A DNA stretch of 64,000 nucleotides from Thermopetrobacter sp. TC1 (GCF_000746275.1 NZ_KN050828.1:12930-76929); one strand, 5' to 3'. Shown: positions 35,163 through 44,958, numbered from the stretch's first letter. The notes: generated from the sequence alone by a model not told the origin. A program made the numbers and translations.

Positions 35163-36473
35163 ATGAACGCACCGCACATCATCACCTTCGGCTGCCGCCT
35201 CAATGCCTTCGAATCGGAGGCGATGCGCCGCCATGCCGAGGCCGCCGGGCTCAGCAACGCGGTTATCGTCAACACCTGTGCGGTGACGGCGGAAGCGCAG
35301 CGTCAGGCGCGGCAGGCCATCCGCAAGGCGCGGCGGAGCCATCCGGAGCGGCCGCTGATCGTCACCGGCTGTGCCGCCCAGACGGACGGTGCGGCCTTCG
35401 CCGCCATGCCGGAAACGGATGCGGTGCTCGGCAATGTCGAGAAGCTTAACGCCAAGGCCTGGCGCAGGCTGGCGCAGGCGCTTTCGCATGCGGAATGCAG
35501 CCCGCCGGGTGATGAGCCAGCGCCGGCCGTTGTGGAAACGGAAAAGCCGGTGATGATCTCCGATATCATGGCGGCGCGGCGGCTTGCGCCCCTGCCGGTT
35601 GCGGGCATGAGCGGGCGCACCCGGGCTTTCGTGCAGGTGCAGAACGGCTGCAATCATCGCTGCACATTCTGCATCATTCCCTTTGGCCGCGGCAATGCGC
35701 GCTCTCTGCCCATGGAGGACGTGATCGCGCAGGTGCGGGCGGCGCGCAACGCCGGACACAGGGAAGTTGTGCTGACAGGTGTGGACCTCACCAGCTGGGG
35801 CGAGGATCTTCCCGGTCAGGCCCGCCTGGGCGATCTTGTGGCCGCGGTGCTGAAGGCCGTGCCGGAGCTTGAGCGGCTGCGCATCTCCTCCATCGACGTG
35901 GCGGAGATCGACGAGACTTTTCTCAACGTGCTGGCGCAGGAAGAGCGGCTGATGCCTCATCTGCATCTCTCCCTGCAGGCGGGAGATGACATGATCCTCA
36001 AGCGCATGAAGCGGCGGCACAGCCGGGCGCAGGCGGTGGATTTCTGCGCCCGGGTGCGCGCGCTCAGGCCGGATGTGGTCTTCGGCGCCGATCTGATCGC
36101 CGGCTTTCCCACCGAAACGGAAGAGATGTTCGCCAATACCCTGCAGCTGGTGGAGGACTGCGGGCTGGTGTGGCTGCATGTCTTTCCCTTCTCGCCCAGG
36201 CCGGGCACGCCGGCGGCACGCATGCCGCAGGTGCCGGCAGCGACGGCCAGGGCGCGGGCCCAGACCTTGCGCGCGGCCGGCGAGCAGCAGAAGCGGGCGC
36301 TGTTCGATTCCCTGCTGGGGGAGACGATGCGTGTGCTGGTGGAGCGGCCGGGGCTGGCGCGGGCGGAAAATCACGCCGAGGTCATGGTTCCTGAGGCCCT
36401 GCCGGTGGGCGAGATCGTGCGTGTGCGCATTACCGGTCATGACGGGATGCGGCTGAACGGAGTAGCGGCATGA
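35163..36473 (+). CDS. mtaB: tRNA t6A37 methylthiotransferase
   Basis: This radical-SAM enzyme of the MiaB family adds a methylthio group to t6A at position 37 of tRNAs that read ANN codons. The N-terminal UPF0004 domain supplies three cluster cysteines (TFGCRLNAFES, VNTCAVTAEA, VTGCAAQ). The radical-SAM cluster motif is NGCNHRCTFCIIPFGRG (C-x3-C-x2-C). A C-terminal TRAM-like part follows. The N-terminal spacing (CRLNAFES rather than CQMN) points to MtaB, not MiaB. It overlaps ftsY by 4 bases (ATGA), suggesting translational coupling. Confidence 0.93.
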   Translation: MNAPHIITFGCRLNAFESEAMRRHAEAAGLSNAVIVNTCAVTAEAQRQARQAIRKARRSHPERPLIVTGCAAQTDGAAFAAMPETDAVLGNVEKLNAKAWRRLAQALSHAECSPPGDEPAPAVVETEKPVMISDIMAARRLAPLPVAGMSGRTRAFVQVQNGCNHRCTFCIIPFGRGNARSLPMEDVIAQVRAARNAGHREVVLTGVDLTSWGEDLPGQARLGDLVAAVLKAVPELERLRISSIDVAEIDETFLNVLAQEERLMPHLHLSLQAGDDMILKRMKRRHSRAQAVDFCARVRALRPDVVFGADLIAGFPTETEEMFANTLQLVEDCGLVWLHVFPFSPRPGTPAARMPQVPAATARARAQTLRAAGEQQKRALFDSLLGETMRVLVERPGLARAENHAEVMVPEALPVGEIVRVRITGHDGMRLNGVAA

Positions 36474-37783
36474 GCGAATCGACGGGCGGGCTGTTCGGGC
36501 GTCTGTTCAGGCGGCGCAGGAAACAGGAAAAAACCGCCGAAGCCCCCAAAACAGAAGCGCAAGAAAGCCTTTCCACACCGCAGCAGCCCCATGCGGATGA
36601 AGCGCGGCAGGCGGAGGGGGCTTGCGCGCCTGATACGGAACGCCTGCCGGATGAAGACGACTCCGCCTCTGCTTCTGCAGAAGCCGCCGCGTCGCCTTCC
36701 GGGCAGGAGGGGAATACCGCAGCCTCTTCCGGGGAAGAGGATGTGCATCCGGACATTGCCGAAGCAGAACCGGCAGTGAAGGCTGAAAGGGCGGTTGCGG
36801 AAACGGAAGAAACGGCCTCCGCCCCGGCGGAAGAGGCGGTTACGACTGATAGAGCGCGCAAGGGCTGGTTTTCACGGCTGCGGGAGGGGCTGGCGAAGTC
36901 TTCCTCGGCTCTGGGCGGTGGCATTGCCGGAATTTTCACCCGACGCCGGCTTGATGAGGACACGCTGCAGGAGCTTGAGGACATTCTCATTCAGGCCGAT
37001 CTTGGCATCGACATGGCCGAGCGCGTAATCGAACGGTTGCGGCGCGAGCGCTTCGAGAAAACGGTGACGCCTGAGGAGGTCAAGGCGGTTCTGGCCGAAG
37101 AGATCGCGCGGGTGCTCAAGCCGGTGGAGCAGCCCTTTGAGATCGATGAGGAAACACGGCCGTTCGTCGTTCTGGTCGTGGGGGTGAACGGTTCGGGCAA
37201 GACCACGACGATCGGCAAGCTGGCGGCGCTGGCACGGCGGGAGGGGCATTCGGTGATGCTGGTGGCGGGTGATACCTTCCGCGCCGCGGCGGTGGAGCAG
37301 CTTGGCGTCTGGGCGGAGCGGGCCGGGGCTGCCTTCATGAAGGCGGAGACAGGCGCGGATGCGGCCGCCCTTGCCTTTGACGCCCTGAAAAAGGCGCAGG
37401 CGGAGAACGTGGACATCGTGTTCATGGACACGGCCGGGCGCCTGCAGAACCGGCGCGAGCTGATGGATGAGCTGGCCAAGATCGTGCGGGTGATGAAGAA
37501 GGTCATTCCGGAGGCGCCGCATGCGGTGCTGCTGGTGCTGGATGCCACGGTGGGCCAGAACGCGCTGATGCAGGTGGAGGCCTTCCGCGAGGTGGCGGGG
37601 GTGACCGGCCTGATCATGACCAAGCTGGACGGCACGGCGCGCGGCGGCATTCTCGTGGCCATCGCCGAGAAATACGGCCTGCCGGTGCATGCCATCGGTG
37701 TGGGTGAGCAGATCGACGATCTGCAGCCTTTCAATGCCGAGGCTTTCGCCCGCGCCATCGCCGGGCTGGATGCGCGAATGTAA
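36470..37783 (+). CDS. ftsY: Signal recognition particle receptor FtsY
   Basis: This 437-residue GTPase docks the Ffh-ribosome complex at the membrane. It has a long acidic, low-complexity A domain (about residues 1-125, rich in E and A). The N domain begins at GWFSRLREGLAKSS. The G domain carries GVNGSGKTTTIGKLA (P-loop), DTFRAAAVEQL, MDTAGRLQN and TKLDGTARGGILV, and ends GEQIDDLQPFNAEAFARAI. The acidic region is strongly biased in composition, as is usual for FtsY. Start ATG overlaps the mtaB stop. Confidence 0.97.
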   Translation: MSESTGGLFGRLFRRRRKQEKTAEAPKTEAQESLSTPQQPHADEARQAEGACAPDTERLPDEDDSASASAEAAASPSGQEGNTAASSGEEDVHPDIAEAEPAVKAERAVAETEETASAPAEEAVTTDRARKGWFSRLREGLAKSSSALGGGIAGIFTRRRLDEDTLQELEDILIQADLGIDMAERVIERLRRERFEKTVTPEEVKAVLAEEIARVLKPVEQPFEIDEETRPFVVLVVGVNGSGKTTTIGKLAALARREGHSVMLVAGDTFRAAAVEQLGVWAERAGAAFMKAETGADAAALAFDALKKAQAENVDIVFMDTAGRLQNRRELMDELAKIVRVMKKVIPEAPHAVLLVLDATVGQNALMQVEAFREVAGVTGLIMTKLDGTARGGILVAIAEKYGLPVHAIGVGEQIDDLQPFNAEAFARAIAGLDARM

Positions 37784-37811
37784 AGGCGCGAACGTAGAGG
37801 ACTGGGCGCGG

Positions 37812-38441
37812 ATGATGCCGGAAAGCCTGGAGAAGACCGAAGGACAAAAATCACAGGCGGCACAGGCCCCCGAACAGGCGCGCCGGCTTTCGCCGTTGAT
37901 GCGCTTTGTCATCGAGGCGGGGCCGTTGCTGGTCTTTTTCGGTATCAATGCCAAGTGGGGGATCTTCGCCGCCACCGCCGCCTACATGATCACCGCGCCG
38001 CTTGCCATCCTTGCCTCGTGGCTTATGGTTCGGCGGGTGGCGCTGATGCCGATCGTGGCCATGGTCTTCGTGCTCGCCTTTGGCGGCCTGACCATCTGGC
38101 TGCATGACGAGACCTTCATCAAGATCAAGGTGACGCTGGTTAATGCCCTGTTCGGCACCATTCTGCTCGTGGGCCTGCTCTTTGACAGGCTGTTTCTCAA
38201 GATGCTCCTGGGCGAGGGCATGCAGCTCACTGATACCGGCTGGCGCATTCTCACCCGGCGCTGGGGGCTGTTCTTCTTTTTTCTTGCCGGGCTCAACGAG
38301 GTGGTCTGGCGCAGTGTTTCCACCGATGCCTGGGTGAATTTCAAGGTCTTCGGCCTGCTGGCGCTCACCTTCTTCTTTGCCATCGCCCAGACACCCCTGA
38401 TGATGAAACATCACATCGAGCCGCCGAAAACCGAAGGCTAA
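37812..38441 (+). CDS. yciB: YciB/IspZ-type inner membrane septation-related protein
   Basis: The 209-residue membrane protein matches the YciB (septation protein A) family. SPLMRFVIEAGPLLVFFGINAKWGIFAATA opens the domain, and GLNEVVWRSVSTDAWVNFKVFGL is the characteristic conserved C-terminal segment. About five membrane helices are seen. The family affects septation and envelope integrity; no reaction is known. The frame is open inside ftsY, but the ATG pair at 37812/37815, just past the ftsY stop, fits the family length. It follows ftsY by 28 bases and is probably the end of the dapF-mtaB-ftsY-yciB run. Confidence 0.9.
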   Translation: MMPESLEKTEGQKSQAAQAPEQARRLSPLMRFVIEAGPLLVFFGINAKWGIFAATAAYMITAPLAILASWLMVRRVALMPIVAMVFVLAFGGLTIWLHDETFIKIKVTLVNALFGTILLVGLLFDRLFLKMLLGEGMQLTDTGWRILTRRWGLFFFFLAGLNEVVWRSVSTDAWVNFKVFGLLALTFFFAIAQTPLMMKHHIEPPKTEG

Positions 38442-38579
38442 AGCCCCTTTGCCGGCAAGACCATTCGGTCATTCACGCCATTGTCTCAGCCTAACCCGTC
38501 AGTTTCGCGCAAGGCAGCCTGCCTAGCCTTGCCGGCAGGAGGCCGTTTTCCGCGCCGCGCCTGAGGCGGCGCGGGATGC

Positions 38580-39494
38580 ATGCGCAAACCATTCAACCGC
38601 AGGGGAGTTTTCGCGCTCATGACCGCCTTGCTGGGCTTTGTGGTCGTCATCGGCTGTCTGCTGGGAGGCTATGCCATGCAGGGCGGCCATCTGTCCGTCC
38701 TATGGCAGCCCTACGAATTCATCATCATCGGCGGTGTCGCCTTCGGCACCTTTCTGGTGGCCAATCCCATGAAGGTGGTGAAGGACGCGGGCAAGGGCGT
38801 GATGGAAGCCATCAAGGGCAAGACCGTCTCCACCCGCGACTATCTGGACGTGCTCGGCCTGCTGTTCACCCTGATGCGGGAGATCCGCGGCAAGTCCCGC
38901 GGCGAGGTGGAGGGGCACATCGACAACCCCGAAGAATCGGAGATCTTTCAGCGCTATCCCAACGTGCTCAAGGACAAGCAGCTGACCAACTTCATCTGCG
39001 ATTATGCCCGCCTCATCCTCATCGGCAACGCCAAGAGCCACGAGGTGGAAGCGCTCATGGACGAGGAAATCCAGACCATGACCCATGACGCGCTGAAATC
39101 CTATCACGCCCTTGTGGGCATGGCCGACGGCCTGCCGGCCATCGGCATCGTCGCGGCGGTGCTGGGCGTGATCAAGGCCATGGGCGCGCTCAACGAATCC
39201 CCGGAAGTGCTGGGCCATCTCATCGGTGCGGCGCTTGTCGGCACTTTCGCCGGCATCTTTCTCTCCTATGGCATCATCGGCCCGCTGGCGAGCAAGATCA
39301 AGGTGGTGCGCACGCACAACATGCGCATCTTCATCCTCGTGAAGCAGACGCTGATCGCCTTCATGAACGGGGCCATGCCGCAGGTGGCGGTGGAATTCGG
39401 ACGCAAGACCATCTCCTCGCACGAACGGCCGCCGATCGACGTGGTGGAGGAGGAAACCATGAACCCGGGCGGTGGCGAACAGAAGGCAGCGTGA
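38580..39494 (+). CDS. motA: Flagellar motor stator protein MotA
   Basis: This 304-residue protein forms the ion-conducting stator with MotB (not in the window). Helices 1 and 2 lie at [22 protein letters not shown] and [19 protein letters not shown]. The cytoplasmic torque-generating loop follows. Helices 3 and 4 carry the typical [25 protein letters not shown] and [25 protein letters not shown]. The sequence suits the MotA subgroup common in alphaproteobacteria. It heads the plus-strand flagellar block and ends 4 bases before fliM. Confidence 0.95.
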   Translation: MRKPFNRRGVFALMTALLGFVVVIGCLLGGYAMQGGHLSVLWQPYEFIIIGGVAFGTFLVANPMKVVKDAGKGVMEAIKGKTVSTRDYLDVLGLLFTLMREIRGKSRGEVEGHIDNPEESEIFQRYPNVLKDKQLTNFICDYARLILIGNAKSHEVEALMDEEIQTMTHDALKSYHALVGMADGLPAIGIVAAVLGVIKAMGALNESPEVLGHLIGAALVGTFAGIFLSYGIIGPLASKIKVVRTHNMRIFILVKQTLIAFMNGAMPQVAVEFGRKTISSHERPPIDVVEEETMNPGGGEQKAA

Positions 39495-39498
39495 ATCC

Positions 39499-40464
39499 AT
39501 GTCGGCCATGCAAGACGCGATCCTTGCCGAAGAGCTTCCCCGCGGTGGCAACGCCGCGCTGGTGGCCGGTGCCGGGCGCATTCCGCCGGAGAGAATGCGC
39601 ACGCTTTCCCGCCTGCTGCAGGAGGCGGCCGCACACTTTCGCGAAGGTTTGGAAGAGGTGGCGGGCCTGCGCTTTGAGGTCTCCGGCGAGGAGCCTGTCG
39701 TGCGCACGCCGGCCGAGACTGACCTTGAGCCCGGCGCCTAGGCCGCCTGTCCGTTCGAGGCCGGTGCGCACGGCCATCCGGCGGCGATCCTGCTGGACAG
39801 GCAGGCGGTGAACCTGGTGGTGGAAACCTTCCTCGGCGGCGGCGCTGAAGGGCGCGCCCCGGCGCCGGAGCGGACGTTCTCCTCCTTCGATCTGCTGCTT
39901 GCCGGACAGGCCGCGAATGTGCTGGCGCGGGCCCTGAACGACACGGTGGGCAAGGCTGCCGGCATCGAGATTGCGCCGGATGCCGCCGATGCCGACCTTG
40001 CCGTGCGCACGCTGGCGCAGGATACACGGGCGGCCATTGTCTGGCCGGTGCGGCTTGCCGCTGCCGGAGAAGAGGGGCAGGCGCTGCTTGTTATGCCGGC
40101 CACCCTGGCGCAGGCGCTCAAGCCCTGCCGCGTGGCACATGAGGAGACGGAACACGCCGATCCGCACTGGCGGCGGGCGCTGGATGCCCGCCTTGCCGAA
40201 ACGGGCATTGCCTGTGCGGCGGTGCTGGACGGCGGCGAGATGCCGCTTAATGCCGTGGCCAGCCTGGAGGTGGGTGACATTCTCTGGCTGAAGACGACGC
40301 CGGATACGCCGGTGCGCTTCGTCTGCGACGGCGAGACCCTCTTTACCTGCGAACTGGGACAGGAGCGGGGCTTCTTCTCCCTGCAGCTTCTTGGCACCGA
40401 GCCGGGCACGCGAGACTTTCTCGCCGGTCTGGCCCGCGCTGCTGAAAACAGACCTGAGCGTTGA
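39499..40464 (+). pseudogene. fliM: Flagellar motor switch protein FliM, interrupted by an in-frame TAG
   Basis: From the ATG at 39499 the frame reads 80 residues to a TAG at 39739-39741. It then stays open in the same frame for 240 more residues to 40464. Together the two parts make a 321-residue protein, the normal FliM size. The second part shows the FliM middle domain and ends in a SpoA (FliM/FliN C-terminal) domain: VASLEVGDILWLKTTPDTPV through FTCELGQERGFFSLQLLG. No FliM start with a ribosome site follows the stop; the first GTG is at 39808. The N-terminal CheY-binding peptide of typical FliM (LSQxEIDxLL) is not evident. Other genes here (dapF, moaA, flgI) end at TAG, so TAG is a real stop in this genome. 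It is a mutation, a sequencing error or a read-through site. Confidence 0.75.
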
Positions 40465-40479
40465 CGGAACGGATGCGCC

Positions 40480-41079
40480 ATGAACGAGACCGATACTGAT
40501 CGCGCCAATCCCGCCGCGGAAGGCCAACAGGCGCAGACCGCGCACAATGATGCGCCCTCGCAGGCGGCTCCCACGGCCGGCTCCGGCACGGAGGGACAGG
40601 CTGCGGAGGCAGGCGCAGCGCAAGGCCCGGCCTCCGCCACAGCAGCGGCGTCCGCCTCTTCCGTTGCCGCTGCCGGGCAGGCGGCAATGGCCGCTTCTTC
40701 TGCCGCGCCTGCCGACAGTAACGGGGCCGATGCGGCGGCATCCCCTGCGGCGGGCGGAGGGAATGGCGCCAGTGACCATGCCGGCGGCAACGGGCGCGGT
40801 ATGGGCGGAGCCCGGCAGGCTGGCGCGGGGCTTGATCTTGTCATGCGCATTCCGGTGACCGTGGAGATCGTGCTGGGCACCGTGCGCATGACCATCGCCG
40901 AGCTGATGCGCCTGGGCCCCGGCTCCTTCGTGCAGCTGGACCGTCATGTGGGCGAGCCGGTGGACGTGATGGTCAACGGCAAGCTGGTGGCGCGCGGCGA
41001 AGTCGTCGTCTCCGAGGAGGACGAAAGCCGCCTTGGCATTCGGCTGACCGAGATCGTGGAACCGGGTGCGATGTGCTGA
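40480..41079 (+). CDS. fliN: Flagellar motor switch protein FliN
   Basis: The C-terminal 85 residues are a FliN SpoA domain (LDLVMRIPVTVEIVLGTVRM, ELMRLGPGSFVQLDRHVGEPVDVMVNGKLVARGEVVV, LGIRLTEIV) that builds the C-ring with FliM and FliG. The first 110 residues are an Ala/Gly/Ser-rich, probably disordered tail, longer than in most FliN proteins. It begins 15 bases after fliM ends, so it depends on the same transcript. A nonsense codon in fliM could reduce its translation or transcription by polarity. Confidence 0.93.
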   Translation: MNETDTDRANPAAEGQQAQTAHNDAPSQAAPTAGSGTEGQAAEAGAAQGPASATAAASASSVAAAGQAAMAASSAAPADSNGADAAASPAAGGGNGASDHAGGNGRGMGGARQAGAGLDLVMRIPVTVEIVLGTVRMTIAELMRLGPGSFVQLDRHVGEPVDVMVNGKLVARGEVVVSEEDESRLGIRLTEIVEPGAMC

Positions 41080-41165
41080 CGGCCGCATGAGGCTCAGAAA
41101 CCGGCGGTTTTTAAGCACTGCAGAGTCATTCACTGGGCACGTTTGATAAAGACGAAAGGGCGATC

Positions 41166-42224
41166 ATGACGATCGACACGATCCTCTCCCGGCCGGGCAT
41201 GTCTCCCAGCTTTCTGATGGCGCCGGAGGCGGGCGGCGGGCAGCAGCGGCCTTTGCCCGGGCCGTGGAAGGCCGCCACCGTGCTCAATACGCTCGATGCC
41301 GAAAGCCTGGAGAAGCTGCTCAGACATTTCGACCGCGAGGATCTGGAGCGGCTGCAGGCGCTGGATATCGATCTCGATCCGGTCTCGGCGGAAGATTTTT
41401 CGGCCATTGTCGAGGACTTCGCCCGGCGCTTCGCCCGGCGGCTGCACAGCGTGGGCGATCTGCGCCGGCCGCGGGCGCTGCTGGAAGAGGTGCTGGGCCC
41501 GGAAAAGGTGGCCGAACTGATGGGGGGCGAGAGCGATTCGGAAATCTGGACCGATGAGCGCTTCTCCTCGGTGGACATTCTGGAACCGCTGGTGCGCGAG
41601 GAACATCCGCAAACGGCCGCCTTTCTGCTATCGCGCGTGGATGCGGAGGTGAGCGCCACCTTGTGCGCCATGCTGGAGGATGACCGGCGCAACGACATCC
41701 TGCTGCGGATGCTGCACATTCGCCCCGTGGACCGGCATGTCATCATGGCGGTGGAAAGCCACATTCGTGTCACCTTCATCCAGGGCGGTGCCAGCGAAAT
41801 GATGGCTGAGGCGCGCAACCGGCTGGCCAGCATCGTCAACCGCATGGACAAGGAGGTGGTGGAGCGCTTCCTGGATGCGCTGAAGCAGGCCGATCCCAGG
41901 GAAGCGGCACAGTTGAAGAAGATGCTGTTCTCCTTCGAGGACGTGGCGAAGCTTTCGCAGAAGGACCGCATGGTGCTGTTCGACAGGGTGCCGGCGGAAA
42001 CCACCATCAAGGCCCTGTTCGGCGCGCCGGACGATCTGAAGAACGTGGTGCTGGAGGCCCTGGGCGGGCGCATGCGCAAGATGGTGGAGGCGGAGCTTTC
42101 CGGCGGCAGCGAGCCGGCAGAAGCCGACATTCAGGCCGCGCGGCAGGAGATCGCCGCCCTCGCACTGGAGCTGGCGCGCGAAGGCGAGATCGTCATCAGC
42201 ATGGACGAGGAAGACGGCGCCTGA
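41166..42224 (+). CDS. fliG: Flagellar motor switch protein FliG
   Basis: The 352-residue protein links the C-ring to the MS-ring and receives torque from MotA. Recognisable parts are the N-terminal FliF-binding domain and the middle EHPQTAAFLLSRVDAEVSATL segment (EHPQ motif). The C-terminal charged-ridge domain contains MLFSFEDVAKLSQKDRMVLFD and ETTIKALFGAPDDLKNVVLEALG. fliF, its usual upstream neighbour, is absent from the window. GAAAGGG precedes the ATG by about 5 bases. Confidence 0.95.
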   Translation: MTIDTILSRPGMSPSFLMAPEAGGGQQRPLPGPWKAATVLNTLDAESLEKLLRHFDREDLERLQALDIDLDPVSAEDFSAIVEDFARRFARRLHSVGDLRRPRALLEEVLGPEKVAELMGGESDSEIWTDERFSSVDILEPLVREEHPQTAAFLLSRVDAEVSATLCAMLEDDRRNDILLRMLHIRPVDRHVIMAVESHIRVTFIQGGASEMMAEARNRLASIVNRMDKEVVERFLDALKQADPREAAQLKKMLFSFEDVAKLSQKDRMVLFDRVPAETTIKALFGAPDDLKNVVLEALGGRMRKMVEAELSGGSEPAEADIQAARQEIAALALELAREGEIVISMDEEDGA

Positions 42225-42295
42225 TGCGTTCTCCGGGCTTGCGGGCATCATGGCCGCTGGTCATGCCCATTCCCGCATGATTGCCGCACCAGATC

Positions 42296-43378
42296 ATGGC
42301 TGAAGAACCCGACAAGGACAGCAAGACAGAGGATCCGACAGAGAAACGGATCGCCGATGCCATCGAGAAGGGCAACGTGCCCTTCTCGCGCGAGCCGGCG
42401 GTGCTGGCCTCGATCCTGGCCATGCTGGTGGTGGCGGCCTTCTTCATCGGCCCGGGCAGCCCGAAACTTGCGCAAAGCCTTGCCGCCTTTCTGGAACGCC
42501 CCGGAGAATGGCGGCTTGATGCAGGCGAGGATGCCTTCCGGCTGATCGGGCATGTGGCGGGGATTGCCTTTCTCTTTCTTCTGCCGCTGTTTCTTGCCTT
42601 CATCATCGCCGGCATTTCCGCCTCGCTGATCCAGAACCCGCCCCGCATAGCCTTCAAGCGCATTCAGCCGGAGCTTTCGCGCATTTCGCCCAAAAAGGGC
42701 ATGAAGCGCATCTTCGGCGCGCAGGGCTGGGTGGAATTCGCCAAGGCGCTGGCCAAGTTTGCGGCGGTCAGCGGCGTGGTGGCGATGCTGCTGCGCACGC
42801 AGTCCGGCTGGATCCTGCTTTCCCTGCAGGCGGCGCCGCAGGCCCTGCCGGAGATACTGCTGAAACTGGCCATGGACCTGCTGGCGGCGGTGGCGGTGGC
42901 GGCGCTGGTGCTGGCGGCGGCGGACTTTGCCTGGTCGCGTCGCTACTGGTGGCTGAACCTGCGCATGACGCGGCAGGAGGTGAAGGACGAGCGCAAGGAC
43001 CTGGAAGGCGATCCCATTGTCAAGGCCCGCCGTCTTTCGCTTGCGCGCGACAGGCTGCGGCGCTCGATGATGGCGGCGGTGCCGCAGGCGACGGTGGTGA
43101 TCACCAATCCCACGCACTATGCCGTGGCCCTGCGCTATGAACGGGAAAAGGATGCCGCGCCGGTGGTAGTGGCGAAGGGCCAGAACCTGATAGCGCAGAA
43201 AATCCGCGAGATCGCGCAGGAGCATGACGTGCCCATCGTGGAGAACAAGGCGCTGGCGCGGGCGCTTTATGCGCAGGTGGAGATCAACCAGATGATCCCG
43301 CCGGAGTTCTATGCCGCAGTGGCCGAAATCATCCACTACGTGATGACCCGCACCCGCCAGGCGATAAGCGGCGCCTGA
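42296..43378 (+). CDS. flhB: Flagellar type III export switch protein FlhB
   Basis: The 360-residue export-gate protein has a short start (EEPDKDSKTEDPTEKRIADAIEKG, family signature), four membrane helices and a cytoplasmic domain. The self-cleavage motif NPTH lies in ATVVITNPTHYAVALRYE near residue 268. Cleavage switches export from rod/hook to filament substrates. ATG at 42296 is taken because the family sequence starts there; an upstream start at 42281 adds five residues. It ends the plus-strand flagellar block and faces the flagellin gene. Confidence 0.96.
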   Translation: MAEEPDKDSKTEDPTEKRIADAIEKGNVPFSREPAVLASILAMLVVAAFFIGPGSPKLAQSLAAFLERPGEWRLDAGEDAFRLIGHVAGIAFLFLLPLFLAFIIAGISASLIQNPPRIAFKRIQPELSRISPKKGMKRIFGAQGWVEFAKALAKFAAVSGVVAMLLRTQSGWILLSLQAAPQALPEILLKLAMDLLAAVAVAALVLAAADFAWSRRYWWLNLRMTRQEVKDERKDLEGDPIVKARRLSLARDRLRRSMMAAVPQATVVITNPTHYAVALRYEREKDAAPVVVAKGQNLIAQKIREIAQEHDVPIVENKALARALYAQVEINQMIPPEFYAAVAEIIHYVMTRTRQAISGA

Positions 43379-43514
43379 AAAGGATGATGGCGCCGCGTTT
43401 GATGCCCGCCAATCGATTTGACGGCAATTTCACGCTTTCTGAAACTTCCCGGGCAGTGCCCCATTCCGGCGAGGCATAAACCGGGTGGAAAGATTTGCAT
43501 GCGAGCATGGGCAG

Positions 43515-43535
43515 GCCCGTTGAAGGGGGCTTTTT
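43515..43535 (+). terminator. Weak intrinsic terminator after flhB
   Basis: GCCC (43515-43518) pairs with GGGC (43527-43530) and is followed by five T (43531-43535). A wider pair GCCCGT/ACGGGC encloses it. The rest of the gap 43379-43642 shows no gene. Confidence 0.4.
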
Positions 43536-43642
43536 ACGGGCATGACACAACAACGCGCGGACGAAGAATCAGCGCGGCAAGTTGACGGAGCGAACCGTCG
43601 GCCGGAGTGCTTCAAGGGCTTCGCGCCGATGGAGGACGGAAG

Positions 43643-43676
43643 GGGCGGATCCGGGGGGAGAGAACCGGATCCGCCC
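43643..43676. terminator. Bidirectional-type hairpin between flhB and flagellin
   Basis: GGGCGGATCCGG (43643-43654) is perfectly complementary to CCGGATCCGCCC (43665-43676), a 12-bp stem, 22 bases past the flagellin stop. T-rich but not pure T stretches follow on both strands. It probably ends flagellin mRNA. Confidence 0.65.
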
Positions 43677-43698
43677 TTCGCCTTTCCCCTTCAGGACA

Positions 43699-44622
43699 TC
43701 AGCGGAACAGCGCCAGCACGGTCTGGCTGGTGGCATTGGCGATGCTGAGCGCCTGCACGCCGAGCTGCTGCTGCACCTGCAGCGCCTGCAGCCGGGTGGA
43801 TTCGGCGTTCATGTCGGCATCCACCAGCTGGCCGACACCGCGGTCGATGGCATCCATGAGAGAGGAAACGAAGTCCTTCTGCATGTCGATGCGCGTCTTG
43901 GCGGCGCCGAGGTTGCTGGCGGCCGTGGTCATGGAGGAAATGGCCCCGTCCACCTTGCCGATGATCTCCTCGAGATCCTGCAGATCGGCAGCGGAATCCG
44001 TGATGCCGGAAATATCCAGCGTGGCCACGGAGAAGGTGCGACCGCCGGTGGTGGTATACTCCTTGTCCAGAATGCCCGAGGCGGTGCCGGAAGCATCATA
44101 GAGCTTCAGGCTGTTGACATCGATGCTCAGGGTCTGGACCTTCACGCCGCTGTCGGTGCGGGTGAAGGAAGCCACCACCGTCTTGGTGGCGTTGTAGCCG
44201 GAGGCCGAGGAATCGACGCTCAGCCAGTTCTCACCGGAGAACGAGGCCGAATCGGCGATGCTCTTGAGCTGGTTCTGCAGCTCGTCGATCTCGGCCTGGA
44301 TGGCGCTGCGATCGACACCCGGCGAACGGGCCGCGACCAGCTTGGCCTTGATCTCACCCACCACCTCGATGGCCTTGTCCATGGCGGTGTAGGCCACATC
44401 CACGGTGGCAGCACCCAGGCCCAGCGCGTCCTTCACGGCAGACAGGGCCTTGTTGTCCGAACGCATGGTGGTGGCGATGGACCAGTAGGCCGCGTTGTCC
44501 GCCGCGGTGGCAACACGATAACCGGTGGAGATGCGGTTCTGGGTCTGAGCTAAGGCCTTGTTGGTCTGATTGAGGCTCTGCAGAGCCGTCATGGCGGATG
44601 CATTCGTCCGAATGCTGAACAT
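43699..44622 (-). CDS. fliC: Flagellin
   Basis: The 307-residue filament protein has the conserved N-terminal D0/D1 helices (MFSIRTNASAMTALQSLN, RISTGYRVATAADNAAYWSIA) and the matching C-terminal helix (LQALQVQQQLGVQALSIANATSQTVLALF). A short variable middle domain separates them. ATG at 44622 is chosen over the longer frame because flagellins start at this point and AAGGGG lies upstream. It lies downstream of fliP on the same strand but is separated by 336 bases and surely has its own promoter. Confidence 0.96.
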   Translation of the reverse strand: MFSIRTNASAMTALQSLNQTNKALAQTQNRISTGYRVATAADNAAYWSIATTMRSDNKALSAVKDALGLGAATVDVAYTAMDKAIEVVGEIKAKLVAARSPGVDRSAIQAEIDELQNQLKSIADSASFSGENWLSVDSSASGYNATKTVVASFTRTDSGVKVQTLSIDVNSLKLYDASGTASGILDKEYTTTGGRTFSVATLDISGITDSAADLQDLEEIIGKVDGAISSMTTAASNLGAAKTRIDMQKDFVSSLMDAIDRGVGQLVDADMNAESTRLQALQVQQQLGVQALSIANATSQTVLALFR

Positions 44623-44958
44623 GGCTTGCCCCTTTCCTACTCTGATTGACGCAATACTCACTTTCTCGGGGAAGCATGTCGGACTCGCACCGACATGACG
44701 GAAGCGGCTTCATGCCTTTGAATGCCTGCAGACGGACCTCATGTCCGGGGAGGGAAACGCGGGAGATCATCTCCCGTGGCATCCAATCCGTCATTGGAGA
44801 TGCACCGCCAAGCATGCGGATCACGATTTAAGATTCCGCAAAACGAATTGGTTAAAATGTATTCAATTCCTGCGCGATTCCGGGACGACCATACAGCACA
44901 CCCCCTTGTCCGCGGCACTGACAAGGGAAAGGCCCGTTTGCGCCACGTCCTTCGATGA
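44623..44958. other. Gene-free region holding the flagellin promoter
   Basis: No gene is supportable in these 336 bases. I looked on the minus strand for a sigma54 (GG-N10-GC) or sigma28 promoter upstream of flagellin and did not find a match good enough to report. The AT-rich part at about 44815-44870 is the most likely promoter location. Confidence 0.4.

Noticed and set aside
44640-44958. Sigma54 or sigma28 promoter for flagellin
   Set aside because: Partial matches only; none had both GG and GC at the right distance, or both sigma28 boxes.
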